Below are positions 1-5,138 of a DNA stretch of 9,381 bases, in pieces. How positions within the stretch are numbered: the stretch's first letter is position 1; each line of letters opens with the position of its first letter. The translations under genes and the position numbers were made by a program. The DNA comes from an uncultured Eubacteriales bacterium (GTDB lineage: Bacteria > Bacillota > Clostridia > Christensenellales > UBA1242), in the NCBI GenBank assembly GCA_948787875.1, contig CAQFKO010000042.1, positions 1 through 9,381 on the forward strand, written 5' to 3'. Under the pieces are notes generated by a model. The model saw only the letters and a program-made list of their open reading frames with translations, made no database searches and was not told the origin of the DNA.

Positions 1-72
1 ACTGAAATAGAGCTCAATAGAAAGTTGATAGCAGAGCTCAACCCGTTTAGATATAAGGGAGTTGTATTGTAA
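1..72 (+). CDS. C-terminal end of an RHS-like protein (5' end outside window)
   Basis: Only one forward frame is open from base 1, and it ends at the TAA at 70-72, giving the last 23 residues of a protein that begins before the window. The stretch IAELNPFRYKG matches the pattern I-x-x-[LI]-N-P-[FIY]-R-Y-[KR]-G that in RHS-repeat proteins leads into the conserved YYYD...TGLYYL...RYY core end. Here the core does not continue: the protein ends GVVL-stop just where YYYD is expected. It may therefore be a truncated RHS gene or a displaced RHS cassette remnant. The match rests on about 11 residues, so an unrelated protein ending in a similar string is possible. A terminator lies about 95 bp downstream. 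Confidence 0.4.
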   Translation, partial: TEIELNRKLIAELNPFRYKGVVL

Positions 73-82
73 TATAATGCAC

Positions 83-140
83 TTTGTTACAAAATGTATG
101 TATACATTCAAAGTTTGCAAGATTTGTATACTTATATAAT
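83..140 (+). promoter_or_regulatory. Two dyads followed by a -10-like box
   Basis: TTTGT-T-ACAAA (83-93) abuts a second perfect dyad, AATGTAT-GT-ATACATT (93-108). A consensus TATAAT sits at 135-140, with only a poor -35 candidate (TTTGCA at 114-119, 15 bp spacing). The dyads look like operator sites. Any transcript started here would run into the terminator at 167-192, so it would be a very short RNA or would depend on readthrough. In AT-rich DNA these signals can arise by chance. Confidence 0.25.
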
Positions 141-166
141 ATTTTCATTTTGAAATAGTTTTTAAT

Positions 167-192
167 AAACCGAGTTTTTTTGCTCGGTTTTT
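167..192 (+). terminator. Rho-independent terminator
   Basis: An 8-bp stem, AAACCGAG (167-174) with CTCGGTTT (183-190), closes an 8-nt T-rich loop. The T-run of the right arm continues to 192 and is followed by ATTTT. It closes the transcript of the upstream RHS-like gene. Confidence 0.8.
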
Positions 193-220
193 ATTTTGTA
201 AAAAATTTTTGGAACAAAAC

Positions 221-260
221 ATTAGCACTTTTTAGCACAAATTAGAAAGCATTAGAATTT
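221..260 (+). repeat. Four degenerate 10-bp direct repeats upstream of the tail-fibre operon
   Basis: Four consecutive 10-mers share the core [AT]TTAG: ATTAGCACTT, TTTAGCACAA, ATTAGAAAGC and ATTAGAATTT. The first two share TTAGCAC exactly, and the last two share ATTAGAA. A period of 10 bp puts every copy on the same face of the helix. The array ends 9-20 bp before two TATAAT boxes and covers the space where a -35 box would normally sit. Confidence 0.5.
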
Positions 261-268
261 TGTTACCT

Positions 269-296
269 TATAATTAAAGTATAATCTTAATGGAGG
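269..296 (+). promoter_or_regulatory. Probable promoter (-10 boxes) and SD of the 304-2739 operon
   Basis: Consensus TATAAT occurs twice, at 269-274 and 280-285, without a convincing -35 at 16-18 bp from either. A strong GGAGG SD lies at 292-296, 7 nt before the ATG at 304. The absence of a -35 together with the phased repeats upstream would fit an activator-dependent promoter. Confidence 0.5.
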
Positions 297-303
297 TAAT
301 TTT

Positions 304-372
304 ATGGAGAGTATTAAGTTTTTTGGGGGTTATTTTTTTAAAAATTTGAATTTATTTTTTAAAGGGGGTTAA
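304..372 (+). CDS. 22-residue small ORF, first in the tail-fibre operon
   Basis: The ATG at 304 has the best SD of the operon (GGAGG, 7 nt spacing), and the ORF closes with TAA at 370-372, one base before the next ATG. The peptide begins MESIKFFGGYFF and is rich in Phe, Lys and Gly; it matches no family I recognise. The SD of the next gene (AAAGGGGG, 361-368) lies inside its last codons, so its translation could expose or mask that site. It may be a real microprotein of a phage module or a leader peptide for coupling. No homology can be claimed at this length. Confidence 0.45.
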   Translation: MESIKFFGGYFFKNLNLFFKGG

Positions 373-373
373 A

Positions 374-1033
374 ATGAGCGAAGAAATTTTGTTTTTTGCG
401 AAAGAACTTTCGGTTGAAGTTTTGGTTATCTCGCTTTTGGTTTTTGCACTTACAATGCTTTTTAAGTGGCCGATAAAAAAGATTACTGCCAAATTTGAGG
501 AAGCCAAAAGAAAAGCCGTTAATAGTTTTATTATATTTATTCCAATGGTTTTGTCTTTTTTGATATCTGTGCTTTATTTTGGGCTGACTGCAAAGGTGTG
601 GTTTTCGGATTTGGCTTTGCAAACAGCGTTTAGTTCTTGGATTATGGCATTTTCTGTTTATGCAATTTTTCAAAGAATTGTTATTGTGGTTAAAGGTATT
701 AAGTCGGGCAAAATTCAGCTTAATCAAAAAGTTTTGACGGACACAGTTTCGTCATTAAAAACAGATATTAAGTTGCTTAAAAACAAGCTTAAAAGTGACG
801 AGGCTGTGCTTGGAAAAATCGAGGGGTCTAAGGAGGTTTTGCAAAAGCTTAAAGCAGAACTTGAACAGCAGAAAGAAGCTGTTGACTTGCTTAAACTTTA
901 TGAAACCAATTCCAAGCTTTCTGCCATTAATGTTGACGAGGCAAAACTTAAACAGGAAATCGAATGCACCCAAACTAGAATTTTTGAGTGCGAAAAAGAA
1001 TTAAAAATCAGTAAGGGAGAAGAAAATGGCTAA
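374..1033 (+). CDS. Membrane-anchored coiled-coil protein of the tail-fibre operon
   Basis: This is a 219-residue protein with no recognised family. Three hydrophobic segments are visible: about residues 12-30, 49-71 and 86-107. From about residue 110 to 215 the protein is highly charged and helical, rich in Lys, Glu, Leu and Gln with heptad-like Leu spacing, which indicates a long cytoplasmic or periplasmic coiled coil. There is no signal peptide. The SD AAAGGGGG precedes the ATG at 374. The stop codon overlaps the start of the next gene by 8 nt, so the two are co-translated. Its place next to two fibre-tip genes suggests a phage or tail-module accessory protein. A holin-like role is conceivable, but the long coiled coil is unusual for a holin and no endolysin is nearby. 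Confidence 0.75.
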   Translation: MSEEILFFAKELSVEVLVISLLVFALTMLFKWPIKKITAKFEEAKRKAVNSFIIFIPMVLSFLISVLYFGLTAKVWFSDLALQTAFSSWIMAFSVYAIFQRIVIVVKGIKSGKIQLNQKVLTDTVSSLKTDIKLLKNKLKSDEAVLGKIEGSKEVLQKLKAELEQQKEAVDLLKLYETNSKLSAINVDEAKLKQEIECTQTRIFECEKELKISKGEENG

Positions 1034-1553
1034 AAATTTTATGGCACTTAACACAATTTATCCTGTTGGGGCTATTTATATTTCGACAAGCAGTGTTAAT
1101 CCGCAAGAGTTTTTCGGCGGAAAGTGGAAAAGAATTGAGGATAGATTTTTGCTTGCTGCTGGGTCAAAGCATTTTGCTTCTCAATTGGGTGGAGAAGAAG
1201 AACATGTTTTGACCGAAGCAGAGTTGCCGACACACAAGCATTTTAATTCGGTTGTTAACAAGGTTAATCAGGTTCCGCATAATCATGGGCTTTGGTCGGG
1301 CTATGATAATTGTTTTAATTCAGCAGGTTTGCAAAATGAGGGTTGCGACTCTGTTGGTGGTCCGCATGTAGATAAAAGCGATAAAGGTTATTTTAGAACC
1401 TCTGGTAAAAGGCCGGACATTCAACTTATGGAAAAAGTTAATATTGAAATTGCTGTTGTGTCTGATGTTAAAAATGAAAATTGTGGGCTTGGTTTGGCTC
1501 ACAATAATATGCCGCCTTTTATTGCGGTTTATATGTGGGAACGAATACTCTGA
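1026..1553 (+). CDS. Phage tail-tip protein with Gp10 C-terminal/collar domain, short form
   Basis: This 175-residue protein is almost entirely one domain. Residues 12-20 (YPVGAIYIS), 26-45 (NPQEFFGGKWKRIEDRFLLA), the HKH at 70-72 and the closing HNNMPPFIAVYMWERI (159-174) are the hallmarks of the baseplate Gp10 C-terminal/tail-collar-like family found at the tips of phage fibres. Such domains trimerise and often bind receptors; HxH motifs in related T4 tips coordinate metal. A second HNH at 85-87 and an inserted loop (about 73-155) make it longer than the copy downstream. It lacks any N-terminal fibre or attachment region, so it may cap another protein. The SD AAGGGAGA (1013-1020) lies within the previous gene and the two ORFs overlap by 8 nt. 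Confidence 0.85.
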   Translation: MAKNFMALNTIYPVGAIYISTSSVNPQEFFGGKWKRIEDRFLLAAGSKHFASQLGGEEEHVLTEAELPTHKHFNSVVNKVNQVPHNHGLWSGYDNCFNSAGLQNEGCDSVGGPHVDKSDKGYFRTSGKRPDIQLMEKVNIEIAVVSDVKNENCGLGLAHNNMPPFIAVYMWERIL

Positions 1554-1602
1554 TTTTTTTTAATTACCAAAAGAAGATTATAATTTTTTTAAGGAGGAAA
1601 GT

Positions 1603-2739
1603 ATGTTTTTTAAAGACAGACAGGGTACAAATTTAAATAGAAAAAAGATTACGATTATCAGTCAAACGCCGACTGAAATTATTGCGGATATTGTTAGGGC
1701 GGACAGTCCTACCGAAGAGGGAACAAAGGTGTGTGCTGACACTTTTAATACATTTCAGCAAGAAATTGACGCGGCAAACAATAATGCGAACATTGCCGAA
1801 ACAAATTCTGCTCATGCCGTTAGTGTGGCGCAAGAAGCAAATACTTTTGCAAGTGACGCAAAAAAAATTGTGGAAAATGCTCTTGAAATTGCAAATGATG
1901 CTTCAAGTGTTTCTGACAGTGCGGCTTTGACCGCGAGCAGTGCAAAATCGGTGGCAGAGGGTGCGGAGGCAAAAGCGAGCGAGGCTCTTTCAAATTCGGA
2001 AGACAGTGTGTCTATTGCAAGTGATGCTTCCGAAAAAGCAGATAACGCGGTGGCTGTTGCTAACAGAACATTGGAAAATTCTGATAGCGCAGTGGCATCT
2101 TCAAACTCCGCAGTGGATACGGCAAACTCGGCTTTAAGCACTTCGGAAAATGCTTCGCTTACGGCAAATTCAGCACTATCTAAGGCTGACGAGGCAATAG
2201 CAAAGAGTAATGAAGCATCTGCCACTGCTCTTAGAATTGAGCAAGTTGTGGCTATTAGGGGTGCTACGGTTAATATAAATGGAGTTCCGCAAACCGTTGT
2301 TGATTTTGACAGCGACCCGCAAAGTCAGCTGAATCAAAAAATTAACAGCGATATTGAAACCATAAAAAATGTTATTATGTCGGTGGCTTATCCCGTTGGT
2401 TCGATTTATATGTCTATGAATTCCACAAATCCTCAGTTGCTTTTTGGCGGTGAGTGGGAAAAATTGGAAGGCAGATTTTTGCTTGGAGCAAATGCAAATT
2501 ATGCCGTTGGGGCAACGGGCGGAGAGGTTTCGCATACTCTTACGCTTTCCGAAATTCCAAGCCATGTTCATAATTTGCTTGGAAGAAATACAAATATGAG
2601 AGAAGGTGTGCAAGCAGCAGTTTGCAAGTCTTGGGACGGCTCGGGTGGAATGCTTGAAACCTATGCAGCAGGCGGTGGCGGAGCTCATAACAATATGCCA
2701 CCTTATTTGGCTGTTTATATGTGGAAAAGAATAAGGTAA
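1603..2739 (+). CDS. Phage tail-fibre protein: N-terminal domain, Ala-heptad stalk and Gp10 C-terminal tip
   Basis: The protein has 378 residues in three parts. Residues 1-57 form a small hydrophilic N-terminal domain (ITIISQTPTEIIADIVRA is its clearest segment), plausibly the attachment end. Residues 58-211 are 22 unbroken heptads with Ala or Ser at positions 1 and 5, a coiled-coil stalk. Residues 263-378 are the Gp10 C-terminal/collar tip: YPVGSIYMSMNSTNP, LFGGEWEKLEGRFLLGA, HVH at 321-323 and HNNMPPYLAVYMWKR at 362-376. The tip is roughly half identical to the tip in the preceding gene, which implies old duplication. AAGGAGG at 1591-1597 precedes the ATG by 5 nt, after a 49-bp gap. No tail-assembly chaperone or other tail gene follows; a terminator closes the operon. 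Confidence 0.88.
   Translation: MFFKDRQGTNLNRKKITIISQTPTEIIADIVRADSPTEEGTKVCADTFNTFQQEIDAANNNANIAETNSAHAVSVAQEANTFASDAKKIVENALEIANDASSVSDSAALTASSAKSVAEGAEAKASEALSNSEDSVSIASDASEKADNAVAVANRTLENSDSAVASSNSAVDTANSALSTSENASLTANSALSKADEAIAKSNEASATALRIEQVVAIRGATVNINGVPQTVVDFDSDPQSQLNQKINSDIETIKNVIMSVAYPVGSIYMSMNSTNPQLLFGGEWEKLEGRFLLGANANYAVGATGGEVSHTLTLSEIPSHVHNLLGRNTNMREGVQAAVCKSWDGSGGMLETYAAGGGGAHNNMPPYLAVYMWKRIR
1774..2235 (+). repeat. Protein-level heptad array (22 x 7 residues) in the fibre stalk
   Basis: Counting from codon 58 of the fibre gene, heptads begin with Ala in 20 of 22 units; the exceptions are Ser135 and Thr156. Position 5 is Ala or Ser in all but one unit (Val90). Examples are AVDTANS, ALSTSEN, ASLTANS and ALSKADE. 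The 3/4 spacing of small residues fits a tightly packed alanine-type coiled coil. At the DNA level the 21-bp units are strongly diverged, so this is not a recent tandem duplication. Confidence 0.8.
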
Positions 2740-2765
2740 TATTTTTGATTATAAAAATGCAAAAT

Positions 2766-2796
2766 AAAAATTCGGAACATTTTTCCGAATTTTTTT
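2766..2796 (+). terminator. Rho-independent terminator of the tail-fibre operon
   Basis: A 12-bp perfect stem, AAAAATTCGGAA (2766-2777) with TTCCGAATTTTT (2783-2794), closes a 5-nt loop and runs into T's. It lies 27 bp after the fibre stop codon. The A-rich left arm means it could also act on the opposite strand. Confidence 0.88.
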
Positions 2797-2919
2797 ATCT
2801 GAAATTTTGTTTTAAAATTATGCTTAAAGTTTTAAATTTTTTATTTATTAAATTATTCATGCTTTATTCTGTGAAAATTTGTGCAACGGCTTTGTATGCT
2901 TTTAATTTGGCTTTAATTG

Positions 2920-2943
2920 TGTTATAGTTAATGTGCATGGAGG
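2920..2943 (+). promoter_or_regulatory. Extended -10 promoter and SD of the DUF5131 gene
   Basis: TG-T-TATAGT (2920-2928) is an extended -10; the -35 at 17 bp (TTTTAA) is weak. Transcription would start near 2935, just ahead of the GGAGG SD at 2939-2943. The rest of the 2797-2919 gap is AT-rich with no other signal that I can see. Confidence 0.45.
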
Positions 2944-2948
2944 AAAAT

Positions 2949-3689
2949 ATGCCTAAAAATCTTTGGAGCCCTTGGCATGGTTGTCACAAGTGCAGTGCCG
3001 GTTGCAAAAATTGTTATGTGTTTTTTTTGGACGGCTTGCACCAAAAAGACACCAATGTTGTTTTGCGTTCTAAAACAAATTTTAATTTGCCGCTAAAAAA
3101 ATCTCGTGACGGCAGTTATAAAATAGAATCGGGAAGCGAAGTTGCAACTTGTTTTACTTCTGACTTTTTTCTTGAAGAGGCGGACCCTTGGAGAGCAGAG
3201 GCTTGGGAGATTATTAAAAAAAGACCCGATGTGAATTTTTTGATTTGCACAAAGCGGGCAGAGAGAATTGGCTTATGTTTGCCAAGTGATTGGGGTGACG
3301 GCTATTCTAATGTTATTTTGGCAGTAACTTGCGAAAATCAAGAAATGGCAGATAAAAGAATGCCGATATTTTTGAGCGTTCCTGCAATGCGAAGGTATGT
3401 GCTTGTTGCTCCTATTCTTGAATATGTTGACCTTAGCAAATTTTTGGAGGGTGGCAAAATAGAGCGGGTTTCTGTTGGCGGTGAGTCTTATGAGGGTGCA
3501 AGAGAGTGTGACTTTGAATGGGTGAAAAAAATTTATTTTGACTGCAACAAATTTAATGTTAAATTTGATTTTCACCAAACGGGTTCCAGATTTAAAATGA
3601 ACGGAAAGATTTTTAATTTGAAACATAAGCAAGAATATTCCCAAGCAAAAAAAGGATTTGAATATTTAAAATCTTTAAAAAAAGATTGA
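2949..3689 (+). CDS. DUF5131 family protein (phage Gp37/Gp68-like)
   Basis: The ATG at 2949 is chosen over the in-frame ATG at 2931 because GGAGG (2939-2943) sits 5 nt before it and lies inside the longer reading; the product is 246 residues. It opens with WSPWHGCHKCSAGCKNCY, the Cys-rich N-terminal signature of the family. Cys12, Cys19 and Cys22 are the usual three, and Cys15 is an extra one. Further family landmarks are TCFTSDFF (67-74), WRAEAWEIIKKRPDVNFLI (81-99), TCEN (127-130), VGGES (176-180) and FHQTG (208-212). Members occur in phages and mobile regions; the Cys cluster suggests metal or iron-sulfur binding, and no reaction is established to my knowledge. Homologues are often next to a three-Cys-motif partner (TcmP-type) gene, but none is present here. 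The gene is monocistronic, between its own promoter and terminator. Confidence 0.85.
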   Translation: MPKNLWSPWHGCHKCSAGCKNCYVFFLDGLHQKDTNVVLRSKTNFNLPLKKSRDGSYKIESGSEVATCFTSDFFLEEADPWRAEAWEIIKKRPDVNFLICTKRAERIGLCLPSDWGDGYSNVILAVTCENQEMADKRMPIFLSVPAMRRYVLVAPILEYVDLSKFLEGGKIERVSVGGESYEGARECDFEWVKKIYFDCNKFNVKFDFHQTGSRFKMNGKIFNLKHKQEYSQAKKGFEYLKSLKKD

Positions 3690-3693
3690 TATA

Positions 3694-3724
3694 AAAAAGC
3701 CACTGAAAATTTCAGTGGCTTTTT
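3694..3724. terminator. Bidirectional terminator between convergent genes
   Basis: AAAAAGCCACTGAAA (from 3694) pairs with TTTCAGTGGCTTTTT (to about 3724) around a tiny A/T centre. The GCCACTGA/TCAGTGGC core is flanked by A5 and T5, so both strands end in a U-tract. It serves the DUF5131 gene on the plus strand and the ART remnant on the minus strand, whose stop codon (3723-3725) overlaps the stem edge. Confidence 0.88.
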
Positions 3725-4491
3725 ATTGAGGTTGAAGTTGTTTGTTTTGCGATTCGTTGATGGTATTTGTTTTGTTGTGAACTCTGTTTAATTTTTTGTG
3801 GAAAGACTTATCTATTTTTAATTTTCCTCTGTTTAATATCAAAAAAGAAAAATTGCTTTTTTGTTCATACGCAGAGATTAATTCTATTGCATCATAGCCT
3901 AGTATTGCGGCAAGGGTTGAAACATTTGACAATAAATAATAAACAAACTTATGCCCCTCGATTTTTTGGTGAACTTTTTTGATAAATTCAATAAGAATTT
4001 TTACTTTGTTATTGCTGTTTAAAAGTTTATGACAATTTTCAAGGTCGCCTTTGTATAAATAATTTTGTCCGTCTATTGAATAGTTGTAATAAATATAATT
4101 TTTTAGGGAAACAATTTCCCAGCTGCTTATAATATTGCAATCTTCCAAAAACATTTTTATTATATTTTTTTGTTTTGGTTTGCATAGGTTAGGGCAGTTT
4201 TAAAATTTTTTGTGCAATATATTCCTTTTCCGTATGCGCCGTCGCCCACAAAAATTTTGTTTAGGTTGGTTTCGCAAACAAGGTTAACCATGTTCATTTT
4301 GTTTTTCCCGACTCCGCGAAAAAGCGTTTAGTTTGGGTCTGTTGTCTTTTTTGTATTGGCTTTATCGGTTCAAAAAAATTAAATTCCGCGCAAATTATTT
4401 TAAAAAATTCGTCAAAAGAAGAAATTATATTAATTTTTATGAATTTATCGTATATATTTTGCAGTTTTTGTATGTAATCTTGATTTTCCAT
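3723..4491 (-). pseudogene. Frameshifted ADP-ribosyltransferase (ART) domain protein
   Basis: Three minus-strand frames join into one ART protein of about 256 residues if one base is restored in each of two homopolymers. Piece A starts at the ATG at 4491 (MENQDYIQKLQN...) and shifts at the 5-A run 4319-4323 (plus strand). Piece B reads FRGVG, a loop, then GDGAYGKGIY and ALTYAN, and stops at 4160-4162. Piece C, rejoined at the 7-T run 4165-4171, continues MFLEDCNIIS... and ends with LGYDAIE and FSFLILNRGKLKI. The R-G after a strand, the G-x-G-x-Y-G-x-G-x-Y loop, A..YA and the LNR.K.. end are the succession seen in ART domains of phage minor-head proteins and bacterial effectors, which transfer ADP-ribose from NAD+. 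As it stands, the catalytic Arg and the GxY loop are read in a frame cut off from the start codon, so no intact enzyme would be made. The signals at both ends are intact, suggesting recent decay or assembly error. Confidence 0.82.
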
Positions 4492-4497
4492 AAGTTG

Positions 4498-4526
4498 ATT
4501 ATAACATTACATTTATGCTTAGTCAA
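4498..4526 (-). promoter_or_regulatory. Near-consensus promoter of the ART gene, leaderless geometry
   Basis: Read on the minus strand, this is TTGACT (4526-4521), a 17-bp spacer and TATAAT (4503-4498), 11 of 12 consensus bases. Only 6 nt separate the -10 from the ATG at 4491, so the expected start of transcription falls on or next to the A of the start codon. No SD can fit in between. Confidence 0.8.
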
Positions 4527-4548
4527 TAGCAAGCCGTATTTATAATTT

Positions 4549-4585
4549 TGTCAAATATTGACATTTTATGTTTTTGTGATATACT
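4549..4585 (+). promoter_or_regulatory. Divergent promoter with operator-like dyad over the -35
   Basis: TTGACA (4558-4563), a 16-bp spacer and TATACT (4580-4585), with TG at 4577-4578 forming an extended -10, make a strong plus-strand promoter. The perfect dyad TGTCAA-ATA-TTGACA (4549-4563) includes the -35 itself, so a dimeric repressor bound there would block polymerase. The -35 boxes of the two divergent promoters are about 31 bp apart. Confidence 0.75.
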
Positions 4586-4603
4586 TATATTGTTGGGTAT
4601 ATT

Positions 4604-4669
4604 ATGGAAAGAAATAAGTATATTGTTTATGCTAAAAAGTGCATTATTTTGTTAGATGACATTATTTAA
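4604..4669 (+). other. Short ORF in frame with the next gene; likely 5' part split off by a TAA
   Basis: ATG at 4604 opens 21 codons (MERNKYIVYAKKCIILLDDII) ending at TAA 4667-4669, about 12 nt after the expected transcription start of the divergent promoter, with only a weak GGG SD at 4595-4597. It is in the same frame as the gene at 4691. The seven codons between them (RYNIIGD) read naturally from the helical LLDDII into MFYLEA. The simplest view is one gene of about 153 residues with a single-base nonsense change at 4667. A separate leader peptide is the alternative. Confidence 0.5.
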
Positions 4670-4690
4670 AGATACAACATTATTGGTGAT

Positions 4691-5065
4691 ATGTTTTATT
4701 TGGAAGCAGTTGAGGCTTGTTTTGAAGCTTCTGAAAATATGACACCTGAATTTATTATTGAGCAAAACAAAAAACTTATTGCTGAAATTATTGCAAAAAT
4801 AAATGATTTTAAAAATTTAGTAAAACAGCAATTACAGCTTTTGACAAATAACAGCAACGAACTGATTGATTGCGATTTTGATTTGGTTCAAATCAGTGTG
4901 GAAGAGGGAATGCGTGCTGCGATTGAGGGTATTGATAATTTTGAAAAACAGGTTTTGCCATTAAAAAATTTTGTTTTAAAAAGCATAAATTTTGCAGATG
5001 GGGCAGAATCTGAAAATATTGTTGAAGATAAAGATTTTTACAAAAACTTTGAAATACTTAATTAA
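4691..5065 (+). CDS. Small helical protein of unknown function, possibly 5'-truncated by a nonsense codon
   Basis: The 124-residue product is predicted to be nearly all helical and acidic, with no membrane span or signal peptide, and belongs to no family I recognise. The regions around residues 23-55 (IIEQNKKLIAEIIAKINDFK onward) and 70-100 look amphipathic. The ATG at 4691 directly follows GGTGAT (4685-4690), which is the 3' part of the AGGAGGTGAT consensus and therefore in workable register, so translation could restart here after the TAA at 4667. It is divergent from the ART remnant, and such an arrangement suggests an antitoxin, immunity or regulatory partner, but nothing in the sequence proves this. 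A terminator follows immediately. Confidence 0.65.
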   Translation: MFYLEAVEACFEASENMTPEFIIEQNKKLIAEIIAKINDFKNLVKQQLQLLTNNSNELIDCDFDLVQISVEEGMRAAIEGIDNFEKQVLPLKNFVLKSINFADGAESENIVEDKDFYKNFEILN

Positions 5066-5085
5066 GAGGTGATTCCTCTTTTTTT
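5064..5085 (+). terminator. Rho-independent terminator
   Basis: AAGAGG (5064-5069) pairs with CCTCTT (5075-5080) around TGATT, followed by T's to 5085. The stem is short at 6 bp, but the U-tract is long. It begins within the stop codon of the 4691 gene. Confidence 0.75.
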
Positions 5086-5092
5086 ATTAATG

Positions 5093-5135
5093 TTTACATA
5101 AAAAAAGATTTGTGGTATAATAATTTTGCAGGTGA
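5093..5135 (+). promoter_or_regulatory. Promoter and SD of the 5139-6892 gene pair
   Basis: TTTACA (5093-5098), a 17-bp spacer and TATAAT (5116-5121) with TGG immediately before it (extended -10) make a strong promoter. Transcription would start near 5128, giving a leader of about 11 nt that holds the AGGTGA SD (5130-5135). Confidence 0.85.
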
Positions 5136-5138
5136 AAA

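Noticed and set aside
222..238. TTAGCAC repeats as a CIRCE heat-shock operator
   Set aside because: CIRCE is an inverted TTAGCACTC-N9-GAGTGCTAA; here the copies are direct repeats.
1579..1584. TATAAT between the two tail-tip genes as an internal promoter
   Set aside because: There is no -35, and transcription would start on the SD itself; the box is probably chance in AT-rich DNA.
1812..2225. Long minus-strand open frame antisense to the fibre stalk, rich in Ala, Ser and Phe
   Set aside because: It mirrors the Ala/Ser heptad repeat of the plus-strand gene; it has no SD or family match and lies wholly inside a convincing gene.
2721..2927. 68-codon plus-strand open frame after the fibre gene
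   Set aside because: It begins inside the fibre gene, crosses a strong terminator, and encodes low-complexity Phe/Leu/Lys sequence typical of AT-rich non-coding DNA.
4333..4545. 70-codon plus-strand open frame across the ART remnant and its promoter
   Set aside because: No SD is present and the composition is low-complexity; the opposite strand explains the region better.
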